In this document: in pieces, positions 16,211-24,692 of the stretch
Layout: the number at the start of each line of letters is the position of its first letter
Position numbering within the stretch: the first letter of the stretch is position 1
Assembly: GCF_038595065.1 (NCBI RefSeq)
Contig: NZ_CP152003.1
Span: 724,001 to 788,000 of the forward strand
Direction: 5' to 3'
Source of the DNA: Sutcliffiella sp. FSL R7-0096
Lineage (GTDB): Bacteria; Bacillota; Bacilli; Bacillales; Bacillaceae_I
Length of the DNA stretch: 64,000 nucleotides
Notes under the pieces: generated by a model
The model's input: only the letters and a program-made list of their open reading frames with translations
The model's database searches: none
What the model was told of the DNA's origin: nothing
Made by a program: the position numbers and the translations under genes

Positions 16211-18394
16211 GTGAATAAATTGGGAGGAAAAATAAGGTTCAATCTAGACAATGGACGAAAAAACATAGGATTTAAGTATTCTGAAGCTATTATGGAATCA
16301 GTAGATGATTCTTTTGATGCGGCATTTAATTTAAGTGCAATCAGTACTAACCGAATAGATATATACATATATGAAGATTCTTATGAGGAGGAACTAGACG
16401 GTAAAAAAGTTACATCAAATAGATACTCTTATTTAATATTAGACAATGGGCCTGGAACGAAAGTAGATAATATCTTTAATTTTGGAAGCGATAAAAAAGA
16501 TAGATTTACTAGTAAAAGCGCTCTAAATTCGCTAAACGGAATATTTCACTATGGAATGTCTTCACATTTAAATGTAGGAAAAAGACTATGTTTTTATTCA
16601 AGGGAAGTAAACAAAGAATGGTGGCTTAATTGTATTGAAAGTAGCGACCTTTCTGATGAAACTTATTCATATATGAAACAAGAAAATCCTTTAATTATTT
16701 TGGATGGTAAAGAACTTCAGTTAGAGGCACCCGAGTTTACTGTCAGAACTATTGTAGAAGTAAAAGGCGTACGGAAGTCGGAAGTAGAGGCAGATAATCT
16801 TAATGATTTGGTTCAGACTTTAAAAAGGCATTTTGGTATAACATATAGGCACTATATTGAGAGAGGTAATGAAATTAATATTAATGGCTTAAATGTAAAA
16901 CCAATAGATCCTTTGCTGATAGGGATTGAATTTGTGGAAAATGGGATTGCTTCTGACTTACTTCATGAAATTGAAATTAATCTAAGTGAGTTACTTAAGG
17001 AAGAAGATGAAATTGTTAAACAGCGTATAACAAATAAATATGGCAATCTTTTTAATAATGAAGATGAGCTTTTAAAACAGACAATAACGTTAAGTATGTT
17101 TCATTTAAATACAAAGTTTAGAGACCACAATCAAAAAAAACGTATTGAAAATGAAATTCCAAACGCCTTATTACCCTCTCCGGATTATTCTGGTTTCTAC
17201 ATTAAAAGGAATTTGAGATATATAGGAAGGGCTGCAAAAATACTTAAATTATGTACCGACCACCCACAGTATAACTACTTTAGAGCCGAGATATCATTTT
17301 CCCCTATTTTTGACGAATTTTTTGGTATACAAGTAAACAAAAATAAATATGATATAAAAAATTCATTAGCGTTACTCATAAAAGAAAAGGTTACTGATAA
17401 GCTTGGTGGTAGCTTATCTACATTTCTTAAAAAATATAAAAAAGAACCACCAATTGAAATACCAATTGATTATAGGTTAAACATACTAAAACAAAGATTA
17501 GACAAAGGAATTTTACAACTAGATGCAGCAAATGCAGAAGCCTTAAAAATAGGCTTGATAGATGATGCCCTTACCGATGCTAAAGAAGCTGTTGGGGAAG
17601 TGCAAAAAAGAAAAGAAACTATCTCAGTATTATTAACTAATTTTTCAAAGGGTACTAATATTACTGAAGAATTAAATGCAATAGAAATAGACGTAAACAA
17701 TTTACTTGAAGGTATAGAACAATTGCTAGCAAGAATTGAAAATGCTATTTCAATGAGAAATGAGCGTTTAATAGAACCTGCGTTACTTCTTAAAGATAGA
17801 GCTATGAAAACACTTGGTCCAAATAGAAAAGTATTAGTTACTAAAGAAATTGGTTCTTTAATAGAGTTTCAGGGTTATATGTTAGAACCTTTAAACGAAG
17901 TTCAAATGTATGGGTTATTATATAAGTTTATTCAGCTATACCCTGACGTATTTGAATTTGTACTCTTAGATTATAGTGAAAATAAATCCTTAGACTGTTT
18001 GGTAAAGATTAAAACTAAAGAAATATATGATAAGCTGCATTTGAAGAAACGGTTTGAAAATCAATGGGAAAGTGAATGGGACAAATACCTACTACTTGGA
18101 GAAGGTGCTTTTTCTTTTTTAGAGCTTAAGTATATACTTGGCGAAAAGGAAGATTTGGGGCATTCATTAGCACTTGTTTCTCATTTAATATGTTGGGATT
18201 TTCACGAGAACAATCAGAAAGAATTTAACGCAATAGATGGGAAGTATAAGCTATCAAGTGATAAAAAGTACTTATTCCATAAAAATAAATTAAAAATTGT
18301 AAAAGTAATTTGCCTCAGGGAAATGCTTGAAGAAATTTTAGAAGCGGAGTTTAGTCCATCTAAAGAAAGACTTTATGCTTACTTAAATAGATAG
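16211..18394 (+). CDS. MORC/MutL-like GHKL ATPase linked to restriction-modification
   Basis: This is a 727-residue protein. The N-terminal GHKL ATPase has N box ESVDDSFDA (Glu29; the usual Mg-binding Asn is Asp33), G1 box LDNGPG, and a lid/G2 region FHYGMSSHLNVGKRL. A transducer-like region follows to about residue 400, then a helical, coiled-coil-prone stretch (about 425-520), then a C-terminal domain. Bacterial MORC/MutL-like ATPases are known to sit beside restriction-modification genes (Iyer, Abhiman and Aravind). The start is GTG 16211 after GGAGGGGG. It is divergent from the Sau3AI-like gene and 20 bases before an unknown gene. A DNA-clamping or activating role is inferred. Confidence 0.75.
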   Translation: MNKLGGKIRFNLDNGRKNIGFKYSEAIMESVDDSFDAAFNLSAISTNRIDIYIYEDSYEEELDGKKVTSNRYSYLILDNGPGTKVDNIFNFGSDKKDRFTSKSALNSLNGIFHYGMSSHLNVGKRLCFYSREVNKEWWLNCIESSDLSDETYSYMKQENPLIILDGKELQLEAPEFTVRTIVEVKGVRKSEVEADNLNDLVQTLKRHFGITYRHYIERGNEININGLNVKPIDPLLIGIEFVENGIASDLLHEIEINLSELLKEEDEIVKQRITNKYGNLFNNEDELLKQTITLSMFHLNTKFRDHNQKKRIENEIPNALLPSPDYSGFYIKRNLRYIGRAAKILKLCTDHPQYNYFRAEISFSPIFDEFFGIQVNKNKYDIKNSLALLIKEKVTDKLGGSLSTFLKKYKKEPPIEIPIDYRLNILKQRLDKGILQLDAANAEALKIGLIDDALTDAKEAVGEVQKRKETISVLLTNFSKGTNITEELNAIEIDVNNLLEGIEQLLARIENAISMRNERLIEPALLLKDRAMKTLGPNRKVLVTKEIGSLIEFQGYMLEPLNEVQMYGLLYKFIQLYPDVFEFVLLDYSENKSLDCLVKIKTKEIYDKLHLKKRFENQWESEWDKYLLLGEGAFSFLELKYILGEKEDLGHSLALVSHLICWDFHENNQKEFNAIDGKYKLSSDKKYLFHKNKLKIVKVICLREMLEEILEAEFSPSKERLYAYLNR

Positions 18395-18414
18395 TAATAA
18401 TAGGGGGAAGAATT

Positions 18415-19002
18415 ATGAACTTTGATCAAGGGGTAACATTTATGAGCACACAATCAGCTACTATAAAAAACACGGGGGTTTATTCTAATAAACTCCACCC
18501 CGTGACGGATTATATGCAATTAATAGTATTTTATCCTGGTAGAAAAGGTAGAAGAGACTATAAAGTAGAACATAATGGAAGTAATACTACTCATGTTGAT
18601 ATTGTTTTATATCTATACGACTTAGCATTACAAAACAATAGTACTGTCCTAGTTAATTTTATCTTGGATGTATACAATAATGGGCTATATTCTAATCATG
18701 CTATTCCACTTAACATGAATAGGGTTCGACTTAATGGGGTTATTCTTACAGTAGAGCAATTTAAACACATTCTATTTTGGGTGGCATTACAGGAAGATAT
18801 TAATTACCCAAGGCCAAAAAAGCAAGGTGTTAGGTTGCCATTTAAAAGATATTTAGAAGCTATTACTTCAGCTTACCACCCAAATGTTATTACATTAAAT
18901 CAAGTTATAAAAAGAACCAATAATCATCATGGAAGCGTGCCTGTTCCAATTAACGTTCAACAGTTGCCTGTTCTATTTTCAACTGCTTTAACTTCTTTTT
19001 AA
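18415..19002 (+). CDS. Unknown protein downstream of the GHKL ATPase
   Basis: This 195-residue soluble protein begins MNFDQGVTF. A second start, MSTQSATIKN, ten codons in, is also possible. AGGGGGAAG precedes the first ATG, which I prefer. Notable segments are YPGRKGRRDYKVEHNG, a helical VDIVLYLYDLALQNNSTVLV, and a basic patch YPRPKKQGVRLPFKRYLEAI near residues 137-156 that could bind nucleic acid. It is 20 bases after the ATPase gene and so almost surely in its operon. No family is recognised. Confidence 0.65.
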   Translation: MNFDQGVTFMSTQSATIKNTGVYSNKLHPVTDYMQLIVFYPGRKGRRDYKVEHNGSNTTHVDIVLYLYDLALQNNSTVLVNFILDVYNNGLYSNHAIPLNMNRVRLNGVILTVEQFKHILFWVALQEDINYPRPKKQGVRLPFKRYLEAITSAYHPNVITLNQVIKRTNNHHGSVPVPINVQQLPVLFSTALTSF

Positions 19003-19204
19003 GTTATATAAACATATAAATATACTTGGAAAACAAATAATATACTTTTATTAAAGCAATCAATAGATGCATTCCATTAGTCTTCTATATTATGTAAAAT
19101 AAAAAGGAAATCTAGTTAATGCTATAGTGTTTATTTGGGAAGATTTAAGATTTGAAATTTCAAGATTAGATAATGATTTTTTCTGATTAAAAGATAATTG
19201 GGTT
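19003..19204. other. A+T-rich spacer after the unknown gene
   Basis: No gene, ribosome site or repeat is seen. The stretch is very A+T-rich and leads to the terminator hairpin at 19205. Confidence 0.3.
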
Positions 19205-19235
19205 AAACATCTCATTTTATGGGATGTTTTTTTTT
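19205..19235 (+). terminator. Rho-independent terminator
   Basis: AACATC at 19206-19211 pairs with GATGTT at 19223-19228, followed by nine T residues. It lies 200 bases after the end of the GHKL ATPase operon and may end it. Confidence 0.7.
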
Positions 19236-19480
19236 GGAGGGAAAAGGATGAACTAAAGGCAGAAGAAAAAACAGCTAAATAAGGAAATGGAAGCTAATAC
19301 ATATGAAACTTATTATCGTACTATTGAATAGTTTATAGAATGTTTCAAACGTGGAAAGCGAAAGTTAGAGAGGAATTTATGAATGGAATAAAGAGAGAGA
19401 TTATGATTGATTCTGAAGGGTTACAAGTACGTGTATTTTAAAGTGATTTAAGTGAGGATCAAAAAGCTTCTTCGTAATTA
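19236..19480 (+). pseudogene. Decayed gene remnant
   Basis: Several short frames read as protein-like text broken by stops. One frame gives KEMEANTYETYYRTIE, a stop, then FIECFKRGKRKLER; another gives MIDSEGLQVRVF, a stop, then SDLSEDQKASS. GGAGGGAAAAGGATG before it (19236-19250) looks like a former translation start. The pieces suggest a small gene of about 70 residues broken by at least two stops and a frameshift. The original product is not recognised. Confidence 0.4.
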
Positions 19481-19726
19481 TTTTGACTTTAAATAAATAC
19501 CCTTAAGTTATAATGATAAGAAATAATGGATAATTTGTTAACATTATAATTGTAGCAATTTTTTGGATTTATATCTCAATGGCAGAGCAACCAGAAGAAA
19601 TGTTGAGTGGTTAGTTGGTTTTATTTCAATAAAATCCACCTCACGGAAAGTGATGTAAAAAGCAGGAAACTATATATTTTTTGTCGAATTATATATTGTA
19701 TAATGACTTAATTTAGGGGGATTACT

Positions 19727-20653
19727 GTGGAGGCATATAAAAACATCTACTTTCATAAATTAGATGTATATAAAAGAAGGTTTTTAAAGAAAAAGAAAGC
19801 TGCAGATACTATGCTTAAAGATTGGTTAGATAGTAAATCCATTAATAGCTTATTTGACGATATTATACAAACAAAACTTTCTAATAACTGCGTTGTGATT
19901 AATGATGAGACTGGTCAAAAAACATTAGAAATTTTAGATTTCAATGACCAATATATATTTGCCAGAATTGGCCGGTATCAAGACCTGATATCTGTTCATT
20001 TACGAGATAGAACAACCCATGTTTCTGAAACTATTAGTCGTACTGCAGACCAAGATTTAGAGATTTTTACGTATTTACTTATTGATCGGGATAATTTTAT
20101 TATTTCTTTTCTGAAAGAGTTCGCAGCTCCTTCTATAAGAACCTTACAGTTTTTAATTGACAACAATTACTTTGGCAGGGAACTATTCGGAGAAGTTTCT
20201 GGCGTCATTGTAGAAGATGCCATTCCATTGTTAAAAAGTAAGGATACAGTTGGAACAATCTCCTATAAAGTACAAGTACCCACAGACAACATACTCTCAT
20301 ATGATGATATTGGCCTTTCTCAATCCGAATTTATACATTTAAGAAACCAGAAGCACGTTGAAATAGAAGTAAAGCTTGTAGCAGAAAGAAATAAGTCTGC
20401 ATTTAAAGATGAATCAGGAATTGAAAAGGTTTTAAAAAAAATATTAGAAAAAACAAAAAAGGTTAAAGTAAGGGCGAAAGATAATGAGGGCTTAATGCAA
20501 ACTTATAGTGTTGTTGAATCACTTTTAACAAAACGTATAAAATTTGAGTTTGACAGAAGCGTAGAGGAAATCCAAAAAGAAATTTACAATAAATTAAAAA
20601 TTACCTATGAAAGTAATAAACAGGAAATCATTGATTACGTTAGAAACGAGTGA
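19727..20653 (+). CDS. Unknown soluble protein of a two-gene module
   Basis: This 308-residue protein starts at GTG 19727 after TTAGGGGGA. It begins MEAYKNIYFHKLDVYKRR, then FLKKKKAADTMLKDWLDSKS. The middle is beta-rich (TLEILDFNDQYIFARIGRY), followed by DLEIFTYLLIDRDNFIISFL and EFAAPSIRTLQFLI. The second half has regular strands ending VEIEVKLVAERN and a charged helical tail. There is no signal peptide, membrane helix or obvious catalytic motif. The next gene, a membrane protein, starts 4 bases after its stop, so they form a coupled pair. The location at the end of a restriction island makes defence plausible but unproven. Confidence 0.6.
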   Translation: MEAYKNIYFHKLDVYKRRFLKKKKAADTMLKDWLDSKSINSLFDDIIQTKLSNNCVVINDETGQKTLEILDFNDQYIFARIGRYQDLISVHLRDRTTHVSETISRTADQDLEIFTYLLIDRDNFIISFLKEFAAPSIRTLQFLIDNNYFGRELFGEVSGVIVEDAIPLLKSKDTVGTISYKVQVPTDNILSYDDIGLSQSEFIHLRNQKHVEIEVKLVAERNKSAFKDESGIEKVLKKILEKTKKVKVRAKDNEGLMQTYSVVESLLTKRIKFEFDRSVEEIQKEIYNKLKITYESNKQEIIDYVRNE

Positions 20654-20657
20654 TTTT

Positions 20658-21119
20658 ATGAAAGGGAAAAAACATTTAAGGCGAAATAAATATAACATAG
20701 CAATATCTATTCTATTTTTTATTGTTTGTTATTATTTATATCAACAGGGCTACATGAATGTGGTAAACAAAGATTCAACATTCCATCAAAGTTTACTAAC
20801 GGTTAATACAATATTTTTAGGATTTTTGTTTACTGCATTAGGTATAATGGTTGGATTTGCTAGTAAATCCCTCATAAAGGCTTTAGATGTAGCTGGATAT
20901 ATGGATAATTACTATAATTCAATTTATTTCGGAATGTTTTTCCATGGAGTATCTACCGTTATTTCGACTATCGCTGTTGTACTTGGACATGAACTTATAA
21001 AAGATGAAGTAATAATTTTACAGCAAATAACATTGCTAGGAGGAGTACTGTTCTTTATAAAGTCTATATTAGGCATATTGAAAATTATTAGCGAGATAAG
21101 AAATGATATAAATAAATAG
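20658..21119 (+). CDS. Four-helix membrane protein of the two-gene module
   Basis: The product is 153 residues and starts MKGKKHLRRNK. It has four transmembrane helices: about 15-34, 50-72 (TVNTIFLGFLFTALGIMVGF), 90-112 (IYFGMFFHGVSTVISTIAVV) and 121-142. The N-terminus is strongly basic, hence cytoplasmic. ATG 20658 is 4 bases after the upstream TGA; a start further up in the same frame would overlap 47 bases and lacks a site. The tight coupling suggests a membrane partner or effector for the soluble protein. The family is not recognised. Confidence 0.6.
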   Translation: MKGKKHLRRNKYNIAISILFFIVCYYLYQQGYMNVVNKDSTFHQSLLTVNTIFLGFLFTALGIMVGFASKSLIKALDVAGYMDNYYNSIYFGMFFHGVSTVISTIAVVLGHELIKDEVIILQQITLLGGVLFFIKSILGILKIISEIRNDINK

Positions 21120-21150
21120 CAGTCTCTTGAGGGTGCTTTTTTATATGGGA

Positions 21151-21429
21151 ATGGAAAGGAATGGAATCGGTACTTTTGATATGATGGAGTATCTACTCGA
21201 GATATGAAATGTATGCAAGCACACTTAGGTATTAACAAACTTTATGAAGAAGTGTTGATACCAGGCAAGAGAACTCAGGAAGGAAAGAAAAGAGGTAAAG
21301 AAGAGCCTTATTTTTATGGAGTCGAATATGAGCCTCTTAGTCTTACAATGAACATATATTTTCTTATGTATTGATAGATGATGAGGTACGTGAATTCTAA
21401 AGGTGGATTCAGGATTATTATAATAGTTA
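21151..21429 (+). pseudogene. Remnant of a phage tail (distal-tail-type) gene
   Basis: The frames start ERNGIGTF, then shift to YDGVSTRDMKCMQAHLG, LYEEVLIPGKRTQE, and PYFYGVEYEPLSLTMNIYF. They shift again to DDEVREF, a stop, and RWIQDYYNS. The pattern F-x-YDGVSSRD ... PGK/R ... PYF-x-x-x-x-EPLSLT-x-x resembles the N-terminal domain of Siphovirus distal tail proteins. At least two frameshifts and a stop show it is dead. It marks a former prophage or phage-derived segment at the edge of the defence island. Confidence 0.6.
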
Positions 21430-21478
21430 AGATTAATTTATAAGAATATTTTTTTAAAAAAGAAAGGAGGATAGCAAC

Positions 21479-21634
21479 ATGAATTTAGAAATCTTTTTCG
21501 GCTTAATTGGTTTACCTGCTTTTATACTGATTACGGCAGTTGTTTGTTACATACATACAGGTAGAAAAGATAAGAAAGTAACGAGTAGTAGGGTTTCAAA
21601 TGATATGAATTCAAAAGGTGGTGTTTCTCAATGA
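21479..21634 (+). CDS. 51-residue membrane companion of the symporter
   Basis: A short gene starts at ATG 21479 after AAAGGAGG and ends with TGA at 21632-21634. It overlaps the symporter ATG as ATGA. One transmembrane helix (GLIGLPAFILITAVVCYIHTG) is followed by a basic, serine-rich tail. Many Bacillus sodium:solute symporters have such a small accessory protein encoded just upstream. A subunit or assembly role is inferred from this coupling. Confidence 0.7.
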   Translation: MNLEIFFGLIGLPAFILITAVVCYIHTGRKDKKVTSSRVSNDMNSKGGVSQ

Positions 21635-23154
21635 TTACGGTAGAACCAATTGCTATTACTATTTTAGTCTTATATTTAGTAGGTCTTCTATTAATAGGAT
21701 TCATTAGTTCAAGAAAAAGTTCAGAAGGGTTAACGGATTTTTTCCTTGCTGGTAGGAATTTGAATAAGTGGACGGTTGCATTGTCTGCGGTAAGTTCTGG
21801 TCGGAGTGCCTGGTTGGTCCTAGGGGTAACGGGAACTGCCTATGCTACTGGTCTTAACGCAGTTTGGGCAATCGCAGGTTATATTACAGTGGAAGTTTTT
21901 ATGTTTTTCTATGTGGCGAAGAGATTTCGGGCGTACAGTGAAAACACCGGCAGCATTACTGTACCGGATATTTTAGAAACTCGTTTTAATGACAAAAAGC
22001 ATATATTAAGAGCAGTAAGTGCCATTATTATTATTTTCTTTATGATTGCATACGTAGGAAGTCAGCTGGTTGCTGGTGGGGGAGCATTTGCTACGAGTAT
22101 GGGTGTGTCACCTACGGTAGGTATGTGGTTAACTGCCTTTATTTTATTGGCTTACACGATGTTAGGTGGATTCCATGCCGTCAGTAAGACCGATGTGATC
22201 CAGGCTGGGTTTATGTTTGTTTCACTCGTCCTTCTCCCGACGGTTGCCGTCATCGGCTTAGGTGGCTTTGGACCAATTTTAGAAGCGATGAATACAGAAG
22301 GGGGCGGATTCATTAGCCCATTCGCCTTTGGTTTCGGTGCCATCATCGGCTTGATTGGTATTGGATTTGGAAGTCCGGGTAACCCTCATATACTAGTAAG
22401 GTACATGTCCCTTAAAAACGTCAAAGAAATGAGACAAGCGGCATTAATCAGCTCCGTCTGGAATGTTCTAATGGGATGGGGAGCCGTCATGATTGGCTTG
22501 GCTGGTCGTGCGTACTTTCCTGAAATCAACATGTTGCCTAACGGAAATCAAGAACAGGTTTTCCTTTCATTAGGGTCTGAAATTCTACATCCATTATTCT
22601 TTGGTTTCTTACTGGTCGCCGTGTTAGCTGCCATCATGTCGAGCGCGGATAGTCAATTGCTTGTAGGATCCAGTGCCTTCATTCGAGATATTTATCAAAA
22701 AATAATCGGGAAAGACAAAGAGCTTCCACAAAAGAAGCTAGTATTATTAAGCCGAATTACGACCGTCGTGTTTATGGGTCTTTCTCTCATCCTAGCATTC
22801 ACAGCCCAGGAATTCGTATTTTGGATGGTATTATTCGCCTTTGGTGGACTGGGAGCCTGTTTTGGTCCAGCTCTTCTTCTATCTTTCTATTGGAAAGGTG
22901 TATCCAAACAAGGTGTTCTTTGGGGAATGATCACAGGATTAATCACGGTGATTTTGGTGAAACAACAGCCTCAATGGACTTATGCTTTCTTGCCGGATAT
23001 TAAAGAATTATTAAACACGCATTTCTTTGGTATCACGTATGAGGCTGTGCCTGGGTTTATCGTCGCAACACTTTTTACAGTGGTCATTAGTTTGTTTACG
23101 AAGAAACCAGATAATGCTGAGGAAGTTTTGGAGAGTTTGAAAGAGAGTGCTTAA
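21631..23154 (+). CDS. Sodium:solute symporter (SSS family, proline-type)
   Basis: This 507-residue protein has about 13 transmembrane helices. SSS signatures include FFLAGRNLNKWTVALSAVSSGRSAWLVLG near the start, and SSADSQLLVGSSAFIRDIY near residue 335, which matches the sodium-binding and serine-rich segment of PutP/OpuE-type carriers. It probably imports proline or a similar amino acid with sodium, for nutrition or osmoprotection. It is translationally coupled to the small upstream gene and ends at a terminator (23166-23203). Substrate is inferred from family resemblance only. Confidence 0.85.
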   Translation: MITVEPIAITILVLYLVGLLLIGFISSRKSSEGLTDFFLAGRNLNKWTVALSAVSSGRSAWLVLGVTGTAYATGLNAVWAIAGYITVEVFMFFYVAKRFRAYSENTGSITVPDILETRFNDKKHILRAVSAIIIIFFMIAYVGSQLVAGGGAFATSMGVSPTVGMWLTAFILLAYTMLGGFHAVSKTDVIQAGFMFVSLVLLPTVAVIGLGGFGPILEAMNTEGGGFISPFAFGFGAIIGLIGIGFGSPGNPHILVRYMSLKNVKEMRQAALISSVWNVLMGWGAVMIGLAGRAYFPEINMLPNGNQEQVFLSLGSEILHPLFFGFLLVAVLAAIMSSADSQLLVGSSAFIRDIYQKIIGKDKELPQKKLVLLSRITTVVFMGLSLILAFTAQEFVFWMVLFAFGGLGACFGPALLLSFYWKGVSKQGVLWGMITGLITVILVKQQPQWTYAFLPDIKELLNTHFFGITYEAVPGFIVATLFTVVISLFTKKPDNAEEVLESLKESA

Positions 23155-23165
23155 GTTTACTTTAG

Positions 23166-23203
23166 AAAGAGGGGGATAGCCGTACATGGCTATTCCTCTT
23201 TTT
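23166..23203 (+). terminator. Terminator of the symporter operon
   Basis: AAAGAGG...GATAGCC at 23166-23181 pairs with GGCTATTCCTCTTT at 23188 onward around a 6-base loop, followed by TTTTT. Confidence 0.85.
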
Positions 23204-23284
23204 GGCATAAAGAAGAGGAATTTCAAAACTATTGTCGAAAAGTGGAGTATGTAAAAAAGTATTATTATTAGGAGGCAATCTTAT

Positions 23285-24076
23285 ATGCAAAACATCGAGC
23301 AATTACTAAATGAACACGACCTATTACACCATAAGTCAGCTATCATCGCCAATTTTAATAACTCTATCAAACTAAACAAAATAAAAACAGACGAGAATGA
23401 TATCCCACTAGGTACTTCCAAAGTAGGAGGTTCCCCAGACTTGCCTGCTGGTTGGGAGTTTCCTCGTTATGAAGATGACTATCTCACTTTTATGTTGCAG
23501 GTGAATCTGTCAGAAACAAAGCCATATGACAAAGATAATCAGTTGCCTGAAAGGGGTATTATGTATTTATTTTATGAGGCGTTAGAGCAACCTTGGGGAT
23601 TTAAAGAGGATGAGGGATGCTTTAAGGTGCTTTATTTAGATGGGGACATGGGGGAGTTGGAAAGGAAAGAAAGTCCAAGTAGTAGAACTGAATTTGGTGC
23701 TATTCCAGCATTTCAACTGTCCTTTGAGTCGATGGTGACGCTCTCTGAAAATCCTGAGAACTTGGACTTTTCGGATGAAGAGGAAGAGGAGAATTACTTT
23801 AATTTCCGTCAGGAGCTGATGCAGCCGGAGGACGAAAATGGGAATATCGTGCAGGCGCATTATATGCTGGGCGAGCCGATGAATATTCAAAATGATGTTT
23901 TTGAGGAGCTTTTTGATAATGGGAAGGATCCTGTACTGTTGTTCCAGATTGATTCGGATGAAGAGGACCTGGGTGTCATGTGGGGAGATAGTGGCATGTT
24001 GTACTTCTGTATGGAGAAAGAGGATTTGATGGAGAAGCGGTTTGATCGGGTGAGATTTACGTTGCAGTGTTGTTAG
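23285..24076 (+). CDS. DUF1963 (YwqG-like) protein
   Basis: This 263-residue acidic cytoplasmic protein has the family landmarks: SKVGGSPDLPAGWEFPRY near residue 45, LTFMLQVNLSE, ERGIMYLFYE, and near the end LLFQIDSDEEDLGVMWGDSGMLYFCM. YwqG of B. subtilis is the usual reference; the family function is unknown. An ATG at 23285 follows TTAGGAGG. It is 14 bases before the next gene, so the two form an operon with the HIT gene. Confidence 0.9.
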   Translation: MQNIEQLLNEHDLLHHKSAIIANFNNSIKLNKIKTDENDIPLGTSKVGGSPDLPAGWEFPRYEDDYLTFMLQVNLSETKPYDKDNQLPERGIMYLFYEALEQPWGFKEDEGCFKVLYLDGDMGELERKESPSSRTEFGAIPAFQLSFESMVTLSENPENLDFSDEEEEENYFNFRQELMQPEDENGNIVQAHYMLGEPMNIQNDVFEELFDNGKDPVLLFQIDSDEEDLGVMWGDSGMLYFCMEKEDLMEKRFDRVRFTLQCC

Positions 24077-24089
24077 GGGGCGGTGCAAA

Positions 24090-24692
24090 GTGATTACATA
24101 CATCGGAACACCAAAACTGGAAACAGAACGATTATTCCTGGAAAAGTTTAAGCTCGGTGATGCCCAAAAGGTGTTTGATCACTGGATTTCAGATGAGCGG
24201 GTGACAGACAATCGAGTAAATGCGGCGCATACAGACGTTTCGCAGACGGTGGAGAGAGTGGCCACTATTGTGTCGCAATATGAGAAGGAAGATTTTTGTT
24301 ATTGGGCAGTGAAGCTGAAGGGTAGTGGAGAGCTGATTGGCGAGATTGATTTGTATGACTTTGAAGAGGCAACCGGAAATTGCGAGGTGAGTTATTCCCT
24401 CGGTTACCGGTGGTGGAATCAGGGGTATGGCACGGAAGCGTTGCGAGCGGTGATCGAATTTGGCTTTCGGCACATGAACCTTCATAAGATTGCTGCTGCA
24501 CACAACACCGACAACCCAGCGTCCGGTCGTATCATGAGCAAGGCTGGGATGGTGCAAGAGGGGATAGTGAGAGATATGATCCGCAATTCCAAAGGGCAGT
24601 ATAAGGATTGCGCAATTTATGGGATTTTGCAGGGTGAGTATTTTAGTAAAGGGTTGGGGGATACAGGATATATTTTGAAGGTAAAGGGGTGA
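24090..24692 (+). CDS. RimJ/RimL-type GNAT acetyltransferase
   Basis: This 200-residue protein starts at GTG 24090 after AGGGGGCGG. It has the RimJ/L plan: PKLETERLFLEKF at the start, YWAVKLKGSGELIGEIDLYD, EVSYSLGYRWWNQGYGTEAL as strand 4 plus the CoA loop, and NPASGRIMSKAGMVQEGIVRD with the conserved N-x-x-S-x-R. Relatives acetylate protein N-termini or small molecules. It overlaps the next gene by 4 bases. The substrate is unknown. Confidence 0.9.
   Translation: MITYIGTPKLETERLFLEKFKLGDAQKVFDHWISDERVTDNRVNAAHTDVSQTVERVATIVSQYEKEDFCYWAVKLKGSGELIGEIDLYDFEEATGNCEVSYSLGYRWWNQGYGTEALRAVIEFGFRHMNLHKIAAAHNTDNPASGRIMSKAGMVQEGIVRDMIRNSKGQYKDCAIYGILQGEYFSKGLGDTGYILKVKG

Noticed and set aside
19727-21119. 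Kiwa-type defence system (membrane KwaA plus KwaB)
   Set aside because: The order is reversed and I see no DUF4868-like sequence in the soluble protein; architecture alone is not enough.
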